Origin: Sperchopsis tessellata
Taxonomy: Eukaryota; Arthropoda; Insecta; Coleoptera; Hydrophilidae
Length of the DNA: 27,736 nt
Assembly (NCBI GenBank): GCA_033557685.1
Contig: JAWQRN010000616.1
Coordinates: forward strand, 1 to 27,736
Direction of reading: 5' to 3'
Both the position numbers and the translations under genes were made by a program. Shown one piece after another: positions 20,258-27,736 of this stretch (within the stretch, counting starts at the first letter, position 1; every line of letters starts with the position of its first letter). Below the pieces are notes generated by a model. The model saw only the letters and a list, made by a program, of their open reading frames with translations. It was not told the origin of the DNA and did not search any database.

Positions 20258-20811
20258 TTTCACAGAAAAATATTCATTGGTATCAAGAATCCAACAGACA
20301 TCGTAAAGGCAAATTAAATGTATGGGTGGGAATCATATGACGGAGGTTTTAGGGCTTTACTATTTTGAAGGAAACCTTATTGCTACTTGATATTTCGATT
20401 TTTTTTGGTTTTGAGCTCTAGCAGTTATTATCCCTATAATGAATATGGCAATGTACCCTATCAGAATATTTGGTTTCAGCAAGCCTCCTCAATTTAGCAT
20501 AGAGGTTCGTCAATATCAAGACGCAACATTTACCGAAAGATGGATAGGACGGCAGGAACCATTTGAGTGGGCAGCACATTCCTCCCGACTTAACCCATTT
20601 AAACTTTTTATGGGGTTATTTGATTTCAAGAATTTATTTTAATACATCTAATAATTTAGAAGATTTGTAGCAGAGAATTCGCATTGAAAAGGAATAAATC
20701 AGTTCAGATATTATTGAACTCATCGTACAAAGTGTTTACACTCGTTGCGGACAGTATCAAGTTGTAGGTGAGGGACAAATGGAACATTTCGCGCTAAATT
20801 TAGTTTTTTAA
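20258..20811 (+). pseudogene. Tc1/mariner-superfamily transposase, C-terminal two thirds, broken
   Basis: Frames from 20270 give IHWYQESNRHRKGKLNVWVG (normally YW...NP......NVWaGI), then YYFEGNLIAT (about 20355-20390; normally GP.FFEGNLtg). KPPQFSIEVRQYQDATFTER (about 20480-20539) corresponds to the segment after the second catalytic Asp, whose QQDGAP box has decayed. WIGRQEPFEWAAHSSRLNP then matches WIGR.GP.eWP.RSPDLnP, the third catalytic block, where the usual LDFFLWG has become FKLFMGL and the catalytic Asp is lost. The C-terminus NNLEDL-stop-QRIR ... VVGEGQMEHFALN fits the usual QRI ... vGG.FEH ending, with stop at 20811. The first catalytic block is missing. Same general family as 10790-11335. 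Confidence 0.8.
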
Positions 20812-20868
20812 TTTAGATAGAACAATGGACCTGAAAAATCTCTTCGCTTTGCAACGGGATCACATCTT

Positions 20869-21120
20869 TTGAAGAAGGTTTATCAGGTCCCTTGTTCCTG
20901 TGGTATCGTCTACATCGGAGAAACTAAGCGTACGATTGCTACTCATTATTTAGTCAGCCGTGGCTTAACATCGTTATGAAACAGGTCATACCATTTTATT
21001 CTAAGATACTAAAGTATTTTCCCAGAAAATTCTGAGAAACCATTGAGGTTTATAATCGCCCAAACAATATCAATAGGGACGATGGTTTTTACTACCCGTT
21101 GCTTGGAGGATCCCCTATTT
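20869..21120 (+). pseudogene. Penelope-like GIY-YIG nuclease and C-terminal tail (second PLE family)
   Basis: The open frame 20869-20979 reads KKVYQVPCSCGIVYIGETKR, which carries the VY...YIG signature and CxC pair of the PLE GIY-YIG domain. It lacks the conserved EH that should follow about 10 residues later. A different frame then gives DTKVFSQKILRN (about 21010-21045). A third gives TIEVYNRPNNINRDDGFYYP (about 21039-21098), matching the family's C-terminal REAIEI.kRPNNiNRDDG block. The reverse transcriptase is absent. It differs in sequence from the inverted pair at 7650-9560, so it is a separate PLE family. It begins only 58 bp after the stop of the mariner-type relic. Confidence 0.85.
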
Positions 21121-21264
21121 ACTTTCTCTCCACCTGCACCCGGTAACAACCATCCGAATGGAACGGCTCCATGTGAGTGCATACCTCCACTCCAGTCCTT
21201 GCCTATACTAGCATGATCCAGCCAATATTGGATCAGTGTAGTGAATTTATTCGTTGAAGTAACC
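21121..21264 (+). other. Probable 3' UTR of the PLE fragment
   Basis: Less AT-rich than the background, with no open frame of note. It links the GIY-YIG fragment to the hammerhead-like repeat immediately downstream, which suggests that the repeat belongs to the PLE's terminal region. Confidence 0.35.
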
Positions 21265-21347
21265 TCGTCTTGATAATGCCCCTTGCAACAGTGGACAAAA
21301 CGTAGGCACTTATCACCCGTTGTATATGTACGTCAGTTATGTTTCCT
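21265..21347 (+). repeat. Hammerhead-like dispersed repeat, copy downstream of a PLE
   Basis: Contains CTTGATAATG (21269-21278), a possible stem-loop (TGCCC ... GGAC) and GTGGACAAAACG (21291-21302). This resembles the hammerhead ribozyme core CUGANGA - stem II - GAAA, with base changes in both core strands. ATGTACGTCAGTTATGTTTCC lies at 21326-21346; a close version occurs at 23426-23445 upstream of the second copy. Hammerhead motifs are known from the terminal repeats of Penelope-like elements. With the core changed, activity is unlikely. Confidence 0.45.
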
Positions 21348-21479
21348 GTTTTCAATTTAAATATACGAGCCTATAAATTGGGAGTGGGTTTCAGTGACAG
21401 CATTAATTATATAGTTTATAGAGTCTATAACAATAGCGACAGGCTTTCACTCTGGTACACGAGTCGGCATTATGGTAAT

Positions 21480-22029
21480 ATACGAGGTAGTTTTATTTAA
21501 AAAAAATACAATTGAATGTTATCATCTTCAAAGTAACACTCTTGTGAAACAATACCGAGTTTTCAATGGTTTTTCCACTAGTCGTAGCAGTTCTGGAAGT
21601 CTCTTTTTGGAAGTTTTTAGGGAGTACTCGTTACAGCTTTTCGGATGTTCCCAACGGTCCCAAAATGAGTCTTATTGAGGTGGAATTTGAGTTTGAGGAA
21701 CAAAAATAAATCGATGAGATCCTGACAGGTGAAGAGACGATTTATCTTCTGTTTTTCAGTCAAGTTTTTGGATTTACCGAGTTTAACGCAAAATTTTATT
21801 GTATAACGTTACTTAATAGAATTCTGTATTAACCCACGTGACAAGCAAGCATAACACAACTGTACTTATTCAAACACTTGCCCCCTCTAAAGGTTCGCAT
21901 TCAACTGACAAGAGTTGGATCCGTTTCCTGAGATTCTCCCTTAACTCATCCTCCCACTCAGCCGGCCCCGGGAAGCATCTAGCGGAGCTAAAAATGTCAC
22001 TTTCATTACTTTTGAGACATACCTCGTAT
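21480..22029 (-). mobile_element. Internally deleted mariner (550-bp non-autonomous derivative)
   Basis: ATACGAGGTA at 21480-21489 is repeated in inverted form as TACCTCGTAT at 22020-22029, 10 of 10. The sequence starting TACGAGG with TA at the edge is typical of mariner-like elements. Read on the minus strand, the left (5') part is a 200-bp leader. A short piece of transposase N-terminus is then joined in frame to a C-terminal piece, and the 3' end follows. The missing middle would be about 800 bp in a complete element. Confidence 0.8.
21509..21799 (-). pseudogene. Fused N- and C-terminal remnants of a mariner (SETMAR-like) transposase
   Basis: In one minus-strand frame, IKFCVKLGKS (21799-21770) matches the very N-terminal helix of insect mariner transposases. 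It is followed, after about 16 residues, by LFLKLKFHLNKTHFGTVGNI, then PKRDFQNCYD-stop-WKN and VSQECYFEDDN. These match the C-terminal end (LfpklKf.LkG.rF.tvedI ... df..cfe.WkkRw.rCi...G.YFEgD). All three catalytic blocks (TGDE, HDNA, SPDLAPSD) are absent, so the copy lost its core by internal deletion while keeping the reading frame. Three in-frame stops (about 21610, 21575 and 21561) followed. Confidence 0.82.
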
Positions 22030-22445
22030 TGCTGATTTTACTGGAGTGCAGATTAGGTAACACGGATGTATTGAAAAATACAGCTTCAAAGTATCAGGTA
22101 TGTAAATGCCGTCACATCTCAGCATCGATAAGTCGCTGTTTCGTACCTCTAAGCAGCCGCACACAGATCTGTGCTCAAGAAGTAACTGATCACTTTCAAT
22201 TTGCGTGGCGCTACATGAAGGTATTGTAAAATATTTCTTCAGAGTTGCAGCTATGTAAATACCGTCATATTTCTACCATCTACCATCTTCGACGCTTCGC
22301 TTTATCAATTCCTTGACCAAATAGCCGTTAGTCCCTTAGTATAGATGTCCGCACAGGCCACAAATACGAAATTTTCTCTAATTCCGACGAAAAGCCCCGT
22401 CACATTCTTTATGTCCAAAATGCTACCCCTTACATGGCTCACGTG
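22030..22445. other. No gene; short internal duplication
   Basis: The sequence TATGTAAATGCCGTCACATC (22099-22118) recurs in diverged form as TATGTAAATACCGTCATATT (22253-22272), about 154 bp apart. Nothing else was recognised. The 66-codon open frame 22029-22229 has no motif. Confidence 0.35.
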
Positions 22446-23382
22446 AAATATATCTATTTATAGAAATAACGGAAATAGGTAAACCTAAAGCATTCACTGC
22501 AATCCGTCCAAAAGAAATAAAACTATTTTAAATGTTTTATCTGAAAATAAAAAAATTCATTACTGTAAAAATTTTGAATAGAGAAACAAAATATACTTAG
22601 CTACATACAACTTCAGAAACAAAAAGAAATTAATTTGTTATTAGTTTTTCCCATTCATAACGTAAAAATACGTTCTCGACATATAAAGCATGACTGATTA
22701 ATGACGCCGTTGATGTGTGTATTTGTTCAACAATTTATTTGTGTAAATCGATCAAAAATCTCAATCCGGAACAAACAATGCCGAAATATGAGGCTATGTA
22801 TTTGCAGTAAATTGAAATGAAAAACATTCCTAAACATTGCTTAATATGTTTTTAAGCGCGTAAATCACATTATCCATTTTGCTTTCAGCTCCGCAATTAT
22901 CTACCCTCACGAATATTTTATCTGGCCAAAATTACAATCAGAGTTTGGAGCAAAAACAATTCTTGTTTCCTTTGATATATTGGGTGGGTCTAGAATAAAA
23001 GTTGTTGGGCCCAGCAACGATTGGATTTAATTGCTAAACGGATAACCAAGGAAAAAGGGCACGGCCAGAATAGAGACGAGGCGGGAGAGGTAAGCAAACA
23101 ATTTTAATTGGAAAGCAAAAAGTAAACAATTGTCTTGAGAGCGTTGTTGCTTTATGCAAGAGGCAAGCAAATTATACCCGTGACATGGTTTCGTTTGTGT
23201 TTATTTTTTTCTAAACAATTCTCGTTTGCTATATTCTGAGATCCTTTTGTAAACAAATACTTTGCTTATTTAGCACACTTTCAAGTTTTCAAGTGAGATA
23301 AAGTTGTTTTCCATTTAGATTTCTCAATATCTTTGAAGCTTCTTAAACATATTACCATGTTAGCATTAATATTAATATCAAT
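22446..23382. other. AT-rich region, nothing recognised
   Basis: No conserved protein block, terminal repeat or RNA gene was recognised in these 930 bp. Confidence 0.3.
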
Positions 23383-23418
23383 AATAACATAATTTATATT
23401 CGAATAAATTATGTTATT
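23383..23418. repeat. Perfect 15-bp palindromic hairpin
   Basis: AATAACATAATTTAT (23383-23397) and ATAAATTATGTTATT (23404-23418) are exact reverse complements around a 6-nt loop (ATTCGA). It is very AT-rich, and lies just before the next copy of the hammerhead-like repeat. Function unknown. Confidence 0.85.
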
Positions 23419-23425
23419 GTTAATT

Positions 23426-23549
23426 ATGTACGTCAGATGTTTCCTCGCACATTTGAAAGCCTATATGTCTTGATAATGTTCCCTACGACGGTGGATAAAT
23501 TGTCTGGAAAAAGGAGATCCAACATACGGTTATCTCTTGGAAAACCTTA
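23426..23549 (+). repeat. Hammerhead-like dispersed repeat, copy interrupted by a LINE
   Basis: Begins with ATGTACGTCAGATGTTTCCT (23426-23445), close to 21326-21346. CTTGATAATG (23469-23478) and GTGGATAAATTG (23491-23502) form the same two-part core as at 21269. From 23489 to 23549 it aligns without gaps to the minus strand of 12963-12903. The match ends exactly where the LINE's 3' end begins. Confidence 0.6.
23535..23549 (+). repeat. Target-site duplication, left copy
   Basis: TCTTGGAAAACCTTA here and TCTTAGAAAACCTA at 26421-26434 differ by one substitution and one missing base. They flank the LINE on both sides, which marks them as a decayed target-site duplication. Confidence 0.7.
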
Positions 23550-23559
23550 TTCTTCTTGC

Positions 23560-26215
23560 TTTTGATTAGGCACATTGCCTGTTTTTTCCATTTCCCTGGT
23601 CTATAGATTGTCGCTCGATTACTTTCTTGGGCGTCCTATCTGTCTTCTTTCGTTCGGCGACTTGTCTCTTGCGATCCACACCATCCTGCAGTCTGCCATC
23701 CTTTCTATGTGTTAAACCCATTCCATTTTTCTTCTTTTCATCCATTGGTTGATGTTTTCTATGCTAAATGTGCGCCTTAAGACTTCACTCCTTTCTCTAT
23801 CTCTTAGTGTCTTGTTTGTTACTTTCTTTGGTATTCTCATTTCAGCTGATTCCAGTATTCTCTGTGTTACACTGGTATCGGGTCTTGTTTCGGCCGTGTA
23901 GGTCATTACTGGTCATATCACACTTTTGTATGCTCTTTGCTTTGGTTTCAACGGAGATGAATTTATTTCTAAATATGATACTGTCAAGGCATCCCGCTAT
24001 ACTATTTGCCTTGTTGATTTGGTGTTCTACTTCTTCTTCGATTTTTCCGTCACTAGATATTTTGAAGCCTAGGTAGTCAACCTCCATCACCTGTTCTATT
24101 GGGCTCACTAGCTTGCACCTGATCGGGTCTTTTGCTATTACAACTGCTTTGGTTTTATGGTGGATATTGACACGTTATATTATTTTGCTGTTTTATAGAA
24201 TTCGTATTGCAAAATTTGGCGATCGTTCTCGATTTCAATTATTGTTATTGCGTTGTCTGGGTAGCATGTGACATTAAACTCCCAGTTACCCATTATAAAT
24301 CCCTTCTTTGTTTTAACTTTCTTTATAATTTCATCCATGACAATATCAAATAGGAGAGGGCTAAAAGAGTCTCCTTGCCTGATTTCAGATCCGTATTTAA
24401 TTAGTTCTGTAATTTTCCTGTTAATCTTGCGACTACTTTATTGTCTTTGTATATATTCTCGATAGTTTTGATTAGACCTAATTGGATGTTCCTGTTATAT
24501 AGTAGGTGCATAATTTACTGTATTTGTACATTGTCGAAAACCTTTTTTAAGTCTATCAGGCATAGGTAGGCTAGAATGTTGTACTCTAGCCATATTTTCT
24601 CGTTCATTTTTGTTGTTAATTTCAGTGGGCAACTTAATTGATTTGTGCCTCTGCAGTTATTTGTATCTTTTTCCCCCCTTCTTGTACATTAATATAACTA
24701 ACGCTGTTCTACATTCGTCTGGGATTCTAATCCATATTATAATCTTCTATATGAGTGTTTGGAGTTGCTTAACCAGTGAACGCCTCCCCGTATTAAAGTA
24801 GTCCATTCGATATCTGGTCTTGGCCGGGACATTTAAGGTTTTTTAGTTTTTTCAGTGTTTCTAATACGTCATTTCTAATACGTCTTCTTCTGTTATGACT
24901 GTTTCTTCATTTATCGTTATGTTTGGTATTTGTGGCTACCCTGTTCTCTTTTATATAGTTGTGTAAGATATGGTACCCATGTTTCCTTCTTAACATGTGT
25001 GTACTCTATTAGTTCTTTCATATCACTTCTTTGCTGTCTTATGAACCTCCATATTTATTTTTGCTGACAATAGTCTGATTCTATTTTTTATGTATCTCTG
25101 CCAGTGTTTTTGTTCTTCTTACTAATTCGTTTGTTTCTGTTCTTACACTTTTATACTTTTGGTAGGCTTCATCTGTTCTGATTGACCTGTACTCAAGATA
25201 TGCATTTTTCTTTTGATGGCATTTCTGTTTAATTTCTTTAGTGGACTATGGTGTTTTGTTTTCCATTTCCTATTTGTATCGATAGTCTTAGTCTCTAAAT
25301 GGTTGATATGTAGGTTCTAATATGCTTTTCTTTATTTTTCACCAGTCATCGTCTATGTTATAATTGTCGTTTATTCAGTTTATCCTGATCTCTTCTTTCA
25401 GCCTTTTCTGGCTGATTCTTCCTGCAAATTTTCTATTCTTAGTTTTGTTTCCAATTCCTCATTTTGATGCTGCTTTGTGCTTCACATATTCCACCTTAAT
25501 TTGCACAATACCAGGTTGTGGTCACTTCCTAAGTTTGGTGACGTCAGGCTCCTTACGCCTAATATATGTTGTGGATGTATTTCTCTGTTTGTTAGAACGT
25601 AATATATCATTGATCGGTTGCCTCTAGTATTCTCGAATGTGTATTTTTATTGTTTATGGTGATCGAAATATGTGTTATTCATTCTCAATTTGTTTATCGC
25701 GCAAAAATGTATTATGAGCTCCCCGTTTTCATTTTGTATGTTTTCATTAAATCTCCGTTTAACTCCTGGTATTACCTCATCTACAACTCTTGCGTTGTAT
25801 GCGCCTATTATTATTGCTTCGTTAATTTGTATCTCGTCTATCATCTTCTGGAGTTCTTCTCTGTCTTTTTCTGGTTTACAGTTTTTGGGTGCGTAAATGC
25901 CTGAAACATTTATCTTTTTGTTGTTTGTTTTTGGTTTAACCATTATCATTCTTTTCGATATAAGATCTGACATTTCACTATATGGTTTATGTATTTCTTT
26001 TTAATTATCCTTCTTCTACCAGCTGATCTCTCGCCACACCGCTGTAAAACAGTATGTATTCTCCCAATATCATTTGTTCTTTCCCCTTCTCCTTGGTGTC
26101 TTGCAAAGCGCTCATGTCTATTGTATGCTCTCTAATTGCCCTTTTTACTTCTTGGTCTCTTTTATTTAGTGGTCTTAAATTTCAGGCTGCAAACCTCAGT
26201 ATATCCTTCCTTCTC
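23560..26215 (-). pseudogene. RTE-like ORF: APE endonuclease plus reverse transcriptase, broken
   Basis: Endonuclease: NLRPLNKRDQEVKRAIRE (about 26180) follows a stop in place of the conserved Trp of WNVR. ALQDTKEKG has Asp where the catalytic Glu of LQETK should be. IIGAYNARVVDEVIPGVKR (about 25805) has lost the first catalytic Asp of GDFNAR. NTRGNRSMI and GSDHNLVLCKLRW (about 25530-25495) keep the catalytic SDH. Reverse transcriptase: LIDLKKVFDNV (motif A, about 24570), IRQGDSFSPLLFDIVMDEII (motif B, about 24380-24330), CYPDNA for the catalytic cYADDA (about 24255). YLGFKISSDGKIEEEVEHQI and NKANSIAGCLD follow (about 24070-23985). C-terminus: MTYTAETRPDTSVTQRILES and RKMEWV, then IARDKSPNERR and IGRPRK (about 23700-23620). 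Many frameshifts. Neither domain can be active. Confidence 0.9.
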
Positions 26216-26219
26216 CATT

Positions 26220-26420
26220 CTCTCAGCCCCTTCCTTGTGTGTGTTGTCAACGTTAAATCTGTCCTATTCCGAGACAGAGCCTCTATTCTATAATCGCTTT
26301 TGGTTTTCTACCACAGGTTGGTTGCTAGCCTAACCTGTTAACCCTCCTCCTTTTCCGGGCTTGGGACCGGCAATAGATCACTGAGCTACTCAATCTACCC
26401 AGCAACCTGCAGGCGGAGTT
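26220..26420 (-). promoter_or_regulatory. 5' UTR and likely internal promoter region of the LINE
   Basis: Between the insertion edge and the first recognisable codons. It contains TAGCTCAGTGA (minus strand, about 26386-26376), which matches a Pol III box A, and GGTCCCAAGCC a few bases later, which loosely matches box B but is too close. No TATA box. LINEs of this kind rely on promoters inside the 5' UTR, so the block is the probable promoter by position. The tRNA-like words may be chance. Confidence 0.35.
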
Positions 26421-26434
26421 TCTTAGAAAACCTA
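26421..26434 (+). repeat. Target-site duplication, right copy
   Basis: TCTTAGAAAACCTA; counterpart of 23535-23549 on the other side of the LINE. Confidence 0.7.
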
Positions 26435-26514
26435 AGTGCACAAATTATTACACATTAATTTAAAATAAATTAAATCAATAACGGAAACGTTTGATATTCA
26501 AAAATGTGTTAGAT

Positions 26515-27010
26515 ACCATATCGACGAAGTTTGTCAGGCATCACAGTGAAAGGAGAATATCTTATCCTTTTGAGATTTGCAGATGATATCGTGATATCGG
26601 CACATACTATCGAGGAGCACCAAGCAAAATGACTGGATTCTGAAAGTATAGATGTAAGATAGATAGATCTTATTTTAACGAAAGTAAATCTCAATGTGTA
26701 CATAGAGGGCACACTACTCGAAGCTGTAACACTCGTTTCTTTAGATATGACGTCAAAGCAACATATTTAAGACGCAGAATTCTTTGAGTTTCAATAAGTG
26801 TGTTTTGCCTGCGATGACGTATGCTAGTAACACGTAGACAGTAGAGGCCTCGTATATACAGAAGCTATAAACAACTCAAAGATGTATTAAAATATACACG
26901 ATGGGGTAATTTGTGATGAAAGCATGGATACAAAGTCAGACTTAGGTCAAAGATGTTATAGGTACTGTGAATATTCCTGAGTAAAAGTGGTGCAACATTA
27001 CTAACTTCGG
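26515..27010 (+). pseudogene. LINE reverse transcriptase fragment (catalytic box to C-terminus)
   Basis: ILLRFADDIVISAHTIEEHQ (about 26553-26612) contains the reverse-transcriptase catalytic box FADD with both Asp intact. LTKVNLNVYIEGTLLEAV follows (about 26674-26727). In another frame, FNKCVLPAMTYASNT (about 26790-26835) matches the family's FnqCVLPvmTYgsEtW block. YIQKL-stop-TTQR and AWIQSQT-stop-VKDVIG (about 26853-26965) match the C-terminal KL..tQramer... W.r..T.vkDvi blocks. Only the middle and end of the polymerase remain, with several stops and frameshifts. It is on the opposite strand from the complete LINE and belongs to a different RTE-like subfamily. A (TA)n microsatellite lies just downstream. 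Confidence 0.85.
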
Positions 27011-27070
27011 GGAGAGAAAGAAAACGAATATATTTTTTTTAATTAGCTCTAGTTTTGGAGATACACTTGT

Positions 27071-27075
<5 letters not shown>

Positions 27076-27113
<38 letters not shown>
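27076..27113. repeat. (TA)n microsatellite
   Basis: 38-bp TA dinucleotide run directly after the LINE fragment. It may descend from the simple-repeat 3' tail of that retrotransposon. Confidence 0.97.
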
Positions 27114-27116
<3 letters not shown>

Positions 27117-27271
27117 ACGGCACAATTTCAACAGTATTATATTACTACTAAAATATAAATTAAATTCATTTTCATTAAATCAATCGCAAGTAACACAAAA
27201 TAAAACAAACAAAACAACAAAAACATACAGGAATTTAAATAACTACCTGAAATACTGAAATAGTGGCCTAA

Positions 27272-27424
27272 TCATTGCGTCTTCCCTTTGCTTGTCGTCT
27301 GTAATCCTGTTCTGGGACATGTACAACAGTAGTCTGCAAGCATAGTAGAATTCCACCAAACCTGATATCTTCGCTCCATTGTTGAAATGTCTTGGTGGAA
27401 CCGCTCACCATGCTTATCACTCAC
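27272..27424 (-). pseudogene. Fragment of an uncharacterised repeated arthropod protein family
   Basis: A 50-codon minus-strand frame from 27424 to TGA 27272: VSDKHGERFHQDISTMERRY, then QVWWNSTMLADYCCTC. I recognise the pattern SDEhGERFHQDI..ME.RYqG.W...MmADYCW from a family of uncharacterised proteins found in many copies in insect and other arthropod genomes. This rests on memory, not on a search, and I cannot name its enzymatic role. The frame continues upstream a little (RAQITKLRR) before a stop at about 27461. It lacks the rest of the protein, so it is a partial relic, probably carried by a repeat. The conserved Trp after ADYC has become Cys. Confidence 0.55.
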
Positions 27425-27659
27425 GCGCCGCAATTTTGTTATTTGAGCTCTTTGTCATTTTCTTATTAGTCGTGTCATCTTTAGAATGTAATGAACAGAG
27501 GAGTAGGCGAGAGTGGGGTACAATGGGGATATCTTTTTTCTAGGTGCCTTAAAAAATAAAAAATAAACAAACAGAGATAAAGAAACAATTTTTATATTAA
27601 TATGAAATGTTTTACAAAAAACAAAAAAATTTAATGCTGACTCAGCACTAGAGGAGATG

Positions 27660-27660
<1 letters not shown>
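27425..27660. other. No gene recognised
   Basis: May hold decayed upstream parts of the fragment at 27272-27424, but no block is recognisable. The 27540-27640 part is A-rich. Confidence 0.3.

Positions 27661-27736
<76 letters not shown>
27661..27736. repeat. (TC)n(TA)n compound microsatellite at the window edge
   Basis: TC repeats from 27661 to about 27678 pass directly into TA repeats that run to the end of the window. The true length is therefore unknown. Confidence 0.98.

Larger units (their letters stand above)
23550..26420 (-). mobile_element. Nearly complete RTE-like LINE (non-LTR retrotransposon)
   Basis: A 2.87-kb insertion bounded by an imperfect target duplication (23535-23549 and 26421-26434). 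On the minus strand it runs from a 5' UTR (26420-26220; contains GGTCCCAAGCCCGG and GGAGGAGGGTT), through an apurinic-type endonuclease and reverse transcriptase, to a short GAA-rich 3' tail (AAGCAAGAAGAA, about 23561-23550). A single long ORF, short UTRs and a microsatellite-like tail instead of poly(A) fit the RTE clade. It inserted into a copy of the hammerhead-like repeat. Confidence 0.85.

Noticed and set aside
21265..21347. An active hammerhead ribozyme
   Set aside because: Both core strands carry substitutions (TTGATAA for CTGANGA, CAAAAC for CGAAAC) and stem I does not pair convincingly.
21838..22035. Plus-strand 65-codon open frame
   Set aside because: Antisense to the leader and TIR of the deleted mariner.
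25650..26333. Plus-strand open frames opposite the LINE endonuclease
   Set aside because: They are antisense shadows of the minus-strand LINE ORF.
1..27736. A novel multi-gene system (defence island, biosynthetic cluster, CRISPR)
   Set aside because: No intact genes, no clustered co-directional ORFs and no spaced repeats; every recognisable coding remnant except the unassigned block at 27272 is a transposase or retroelement relic.

Overview
The window looks like A+T-rich intergenic or intronic DNA from an animal, most likely an insect. It shows no prokaryotic gene layout. It carries many decayed eukaryotic transposons, and the mixture (mariner-type, hAT, pogo, Penelope-like and RTE-like elements plus a probable tRNA-derived SINE) is typical of arthropod genomes. 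The species cannot be named from the sequence. I found no intact host gene, no functional tRNA or rRNA, no CRISPR array and no operon. Almost every recognisable protein fragment is a broken transposase or reverse transcriptase.

Layout, left to right. 1-470: C-terminal end of a non-LTR (LINE) reverse transcriptase with a short 3' UTR. About 1396-1640: probable tRNA-derived SINE. 2035-2541: a second LINE reverse-transcriptase fragment. 3509-4502: plus-strand Tc1/mariner-superfamily transposase relic, butting against a minus-strand pogo/Tigger-like transposase relic (about 4590-5302). 6000-6600: GC- and CpG-richer block without a recognised product, followed by a repeat (6631-6726) that recurs at 14331-14423. 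7650-9560: two 5'-truncated Penelope-like elements (PLEs) joined head to head, both with a GIY-YIG nuclease segment, and with an unusual double hairpin in the right-hand copy. 10790-11335: another mariner-superfamily relic. 12191-13893: a hAT element with terminal inverted repeats and a decayed 8-bp target duplication. 14840-16075: an almost full-length classical mariner. 16867-18039: a second hAT relic. 18232-19650: a non-autonomous hAT-like element with duplicated left ends. 20258-21120: a mariner-superfamily relic followed by a third PLE GIY-YIG fragment. 21480-22029: an internally deleted mariner. 23550-26420: a nearly complete RTE-like LINE (minus strand) with an imperfect target-site duplication. 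26515-27010: a LINE reverse-transcriptase fragment. 27272-27424: a fragment I believe belongs to an uncharacterised repeated arthropod family. The window ends in simple repeats.

Nothing here points to a working multi-gene system. The parts are independent insertions of different ages, some inserted next to or inside each other. The most informative structures are the inverted PLE pair with its composite inverted segment (9183-9477), the short repeat with a hammerhead-like core (21265, 23469 and, partly, 12903), and the LINE inserted into one copy of that repeat. Family assignments rest on motif recognition by eye; no database search was run.
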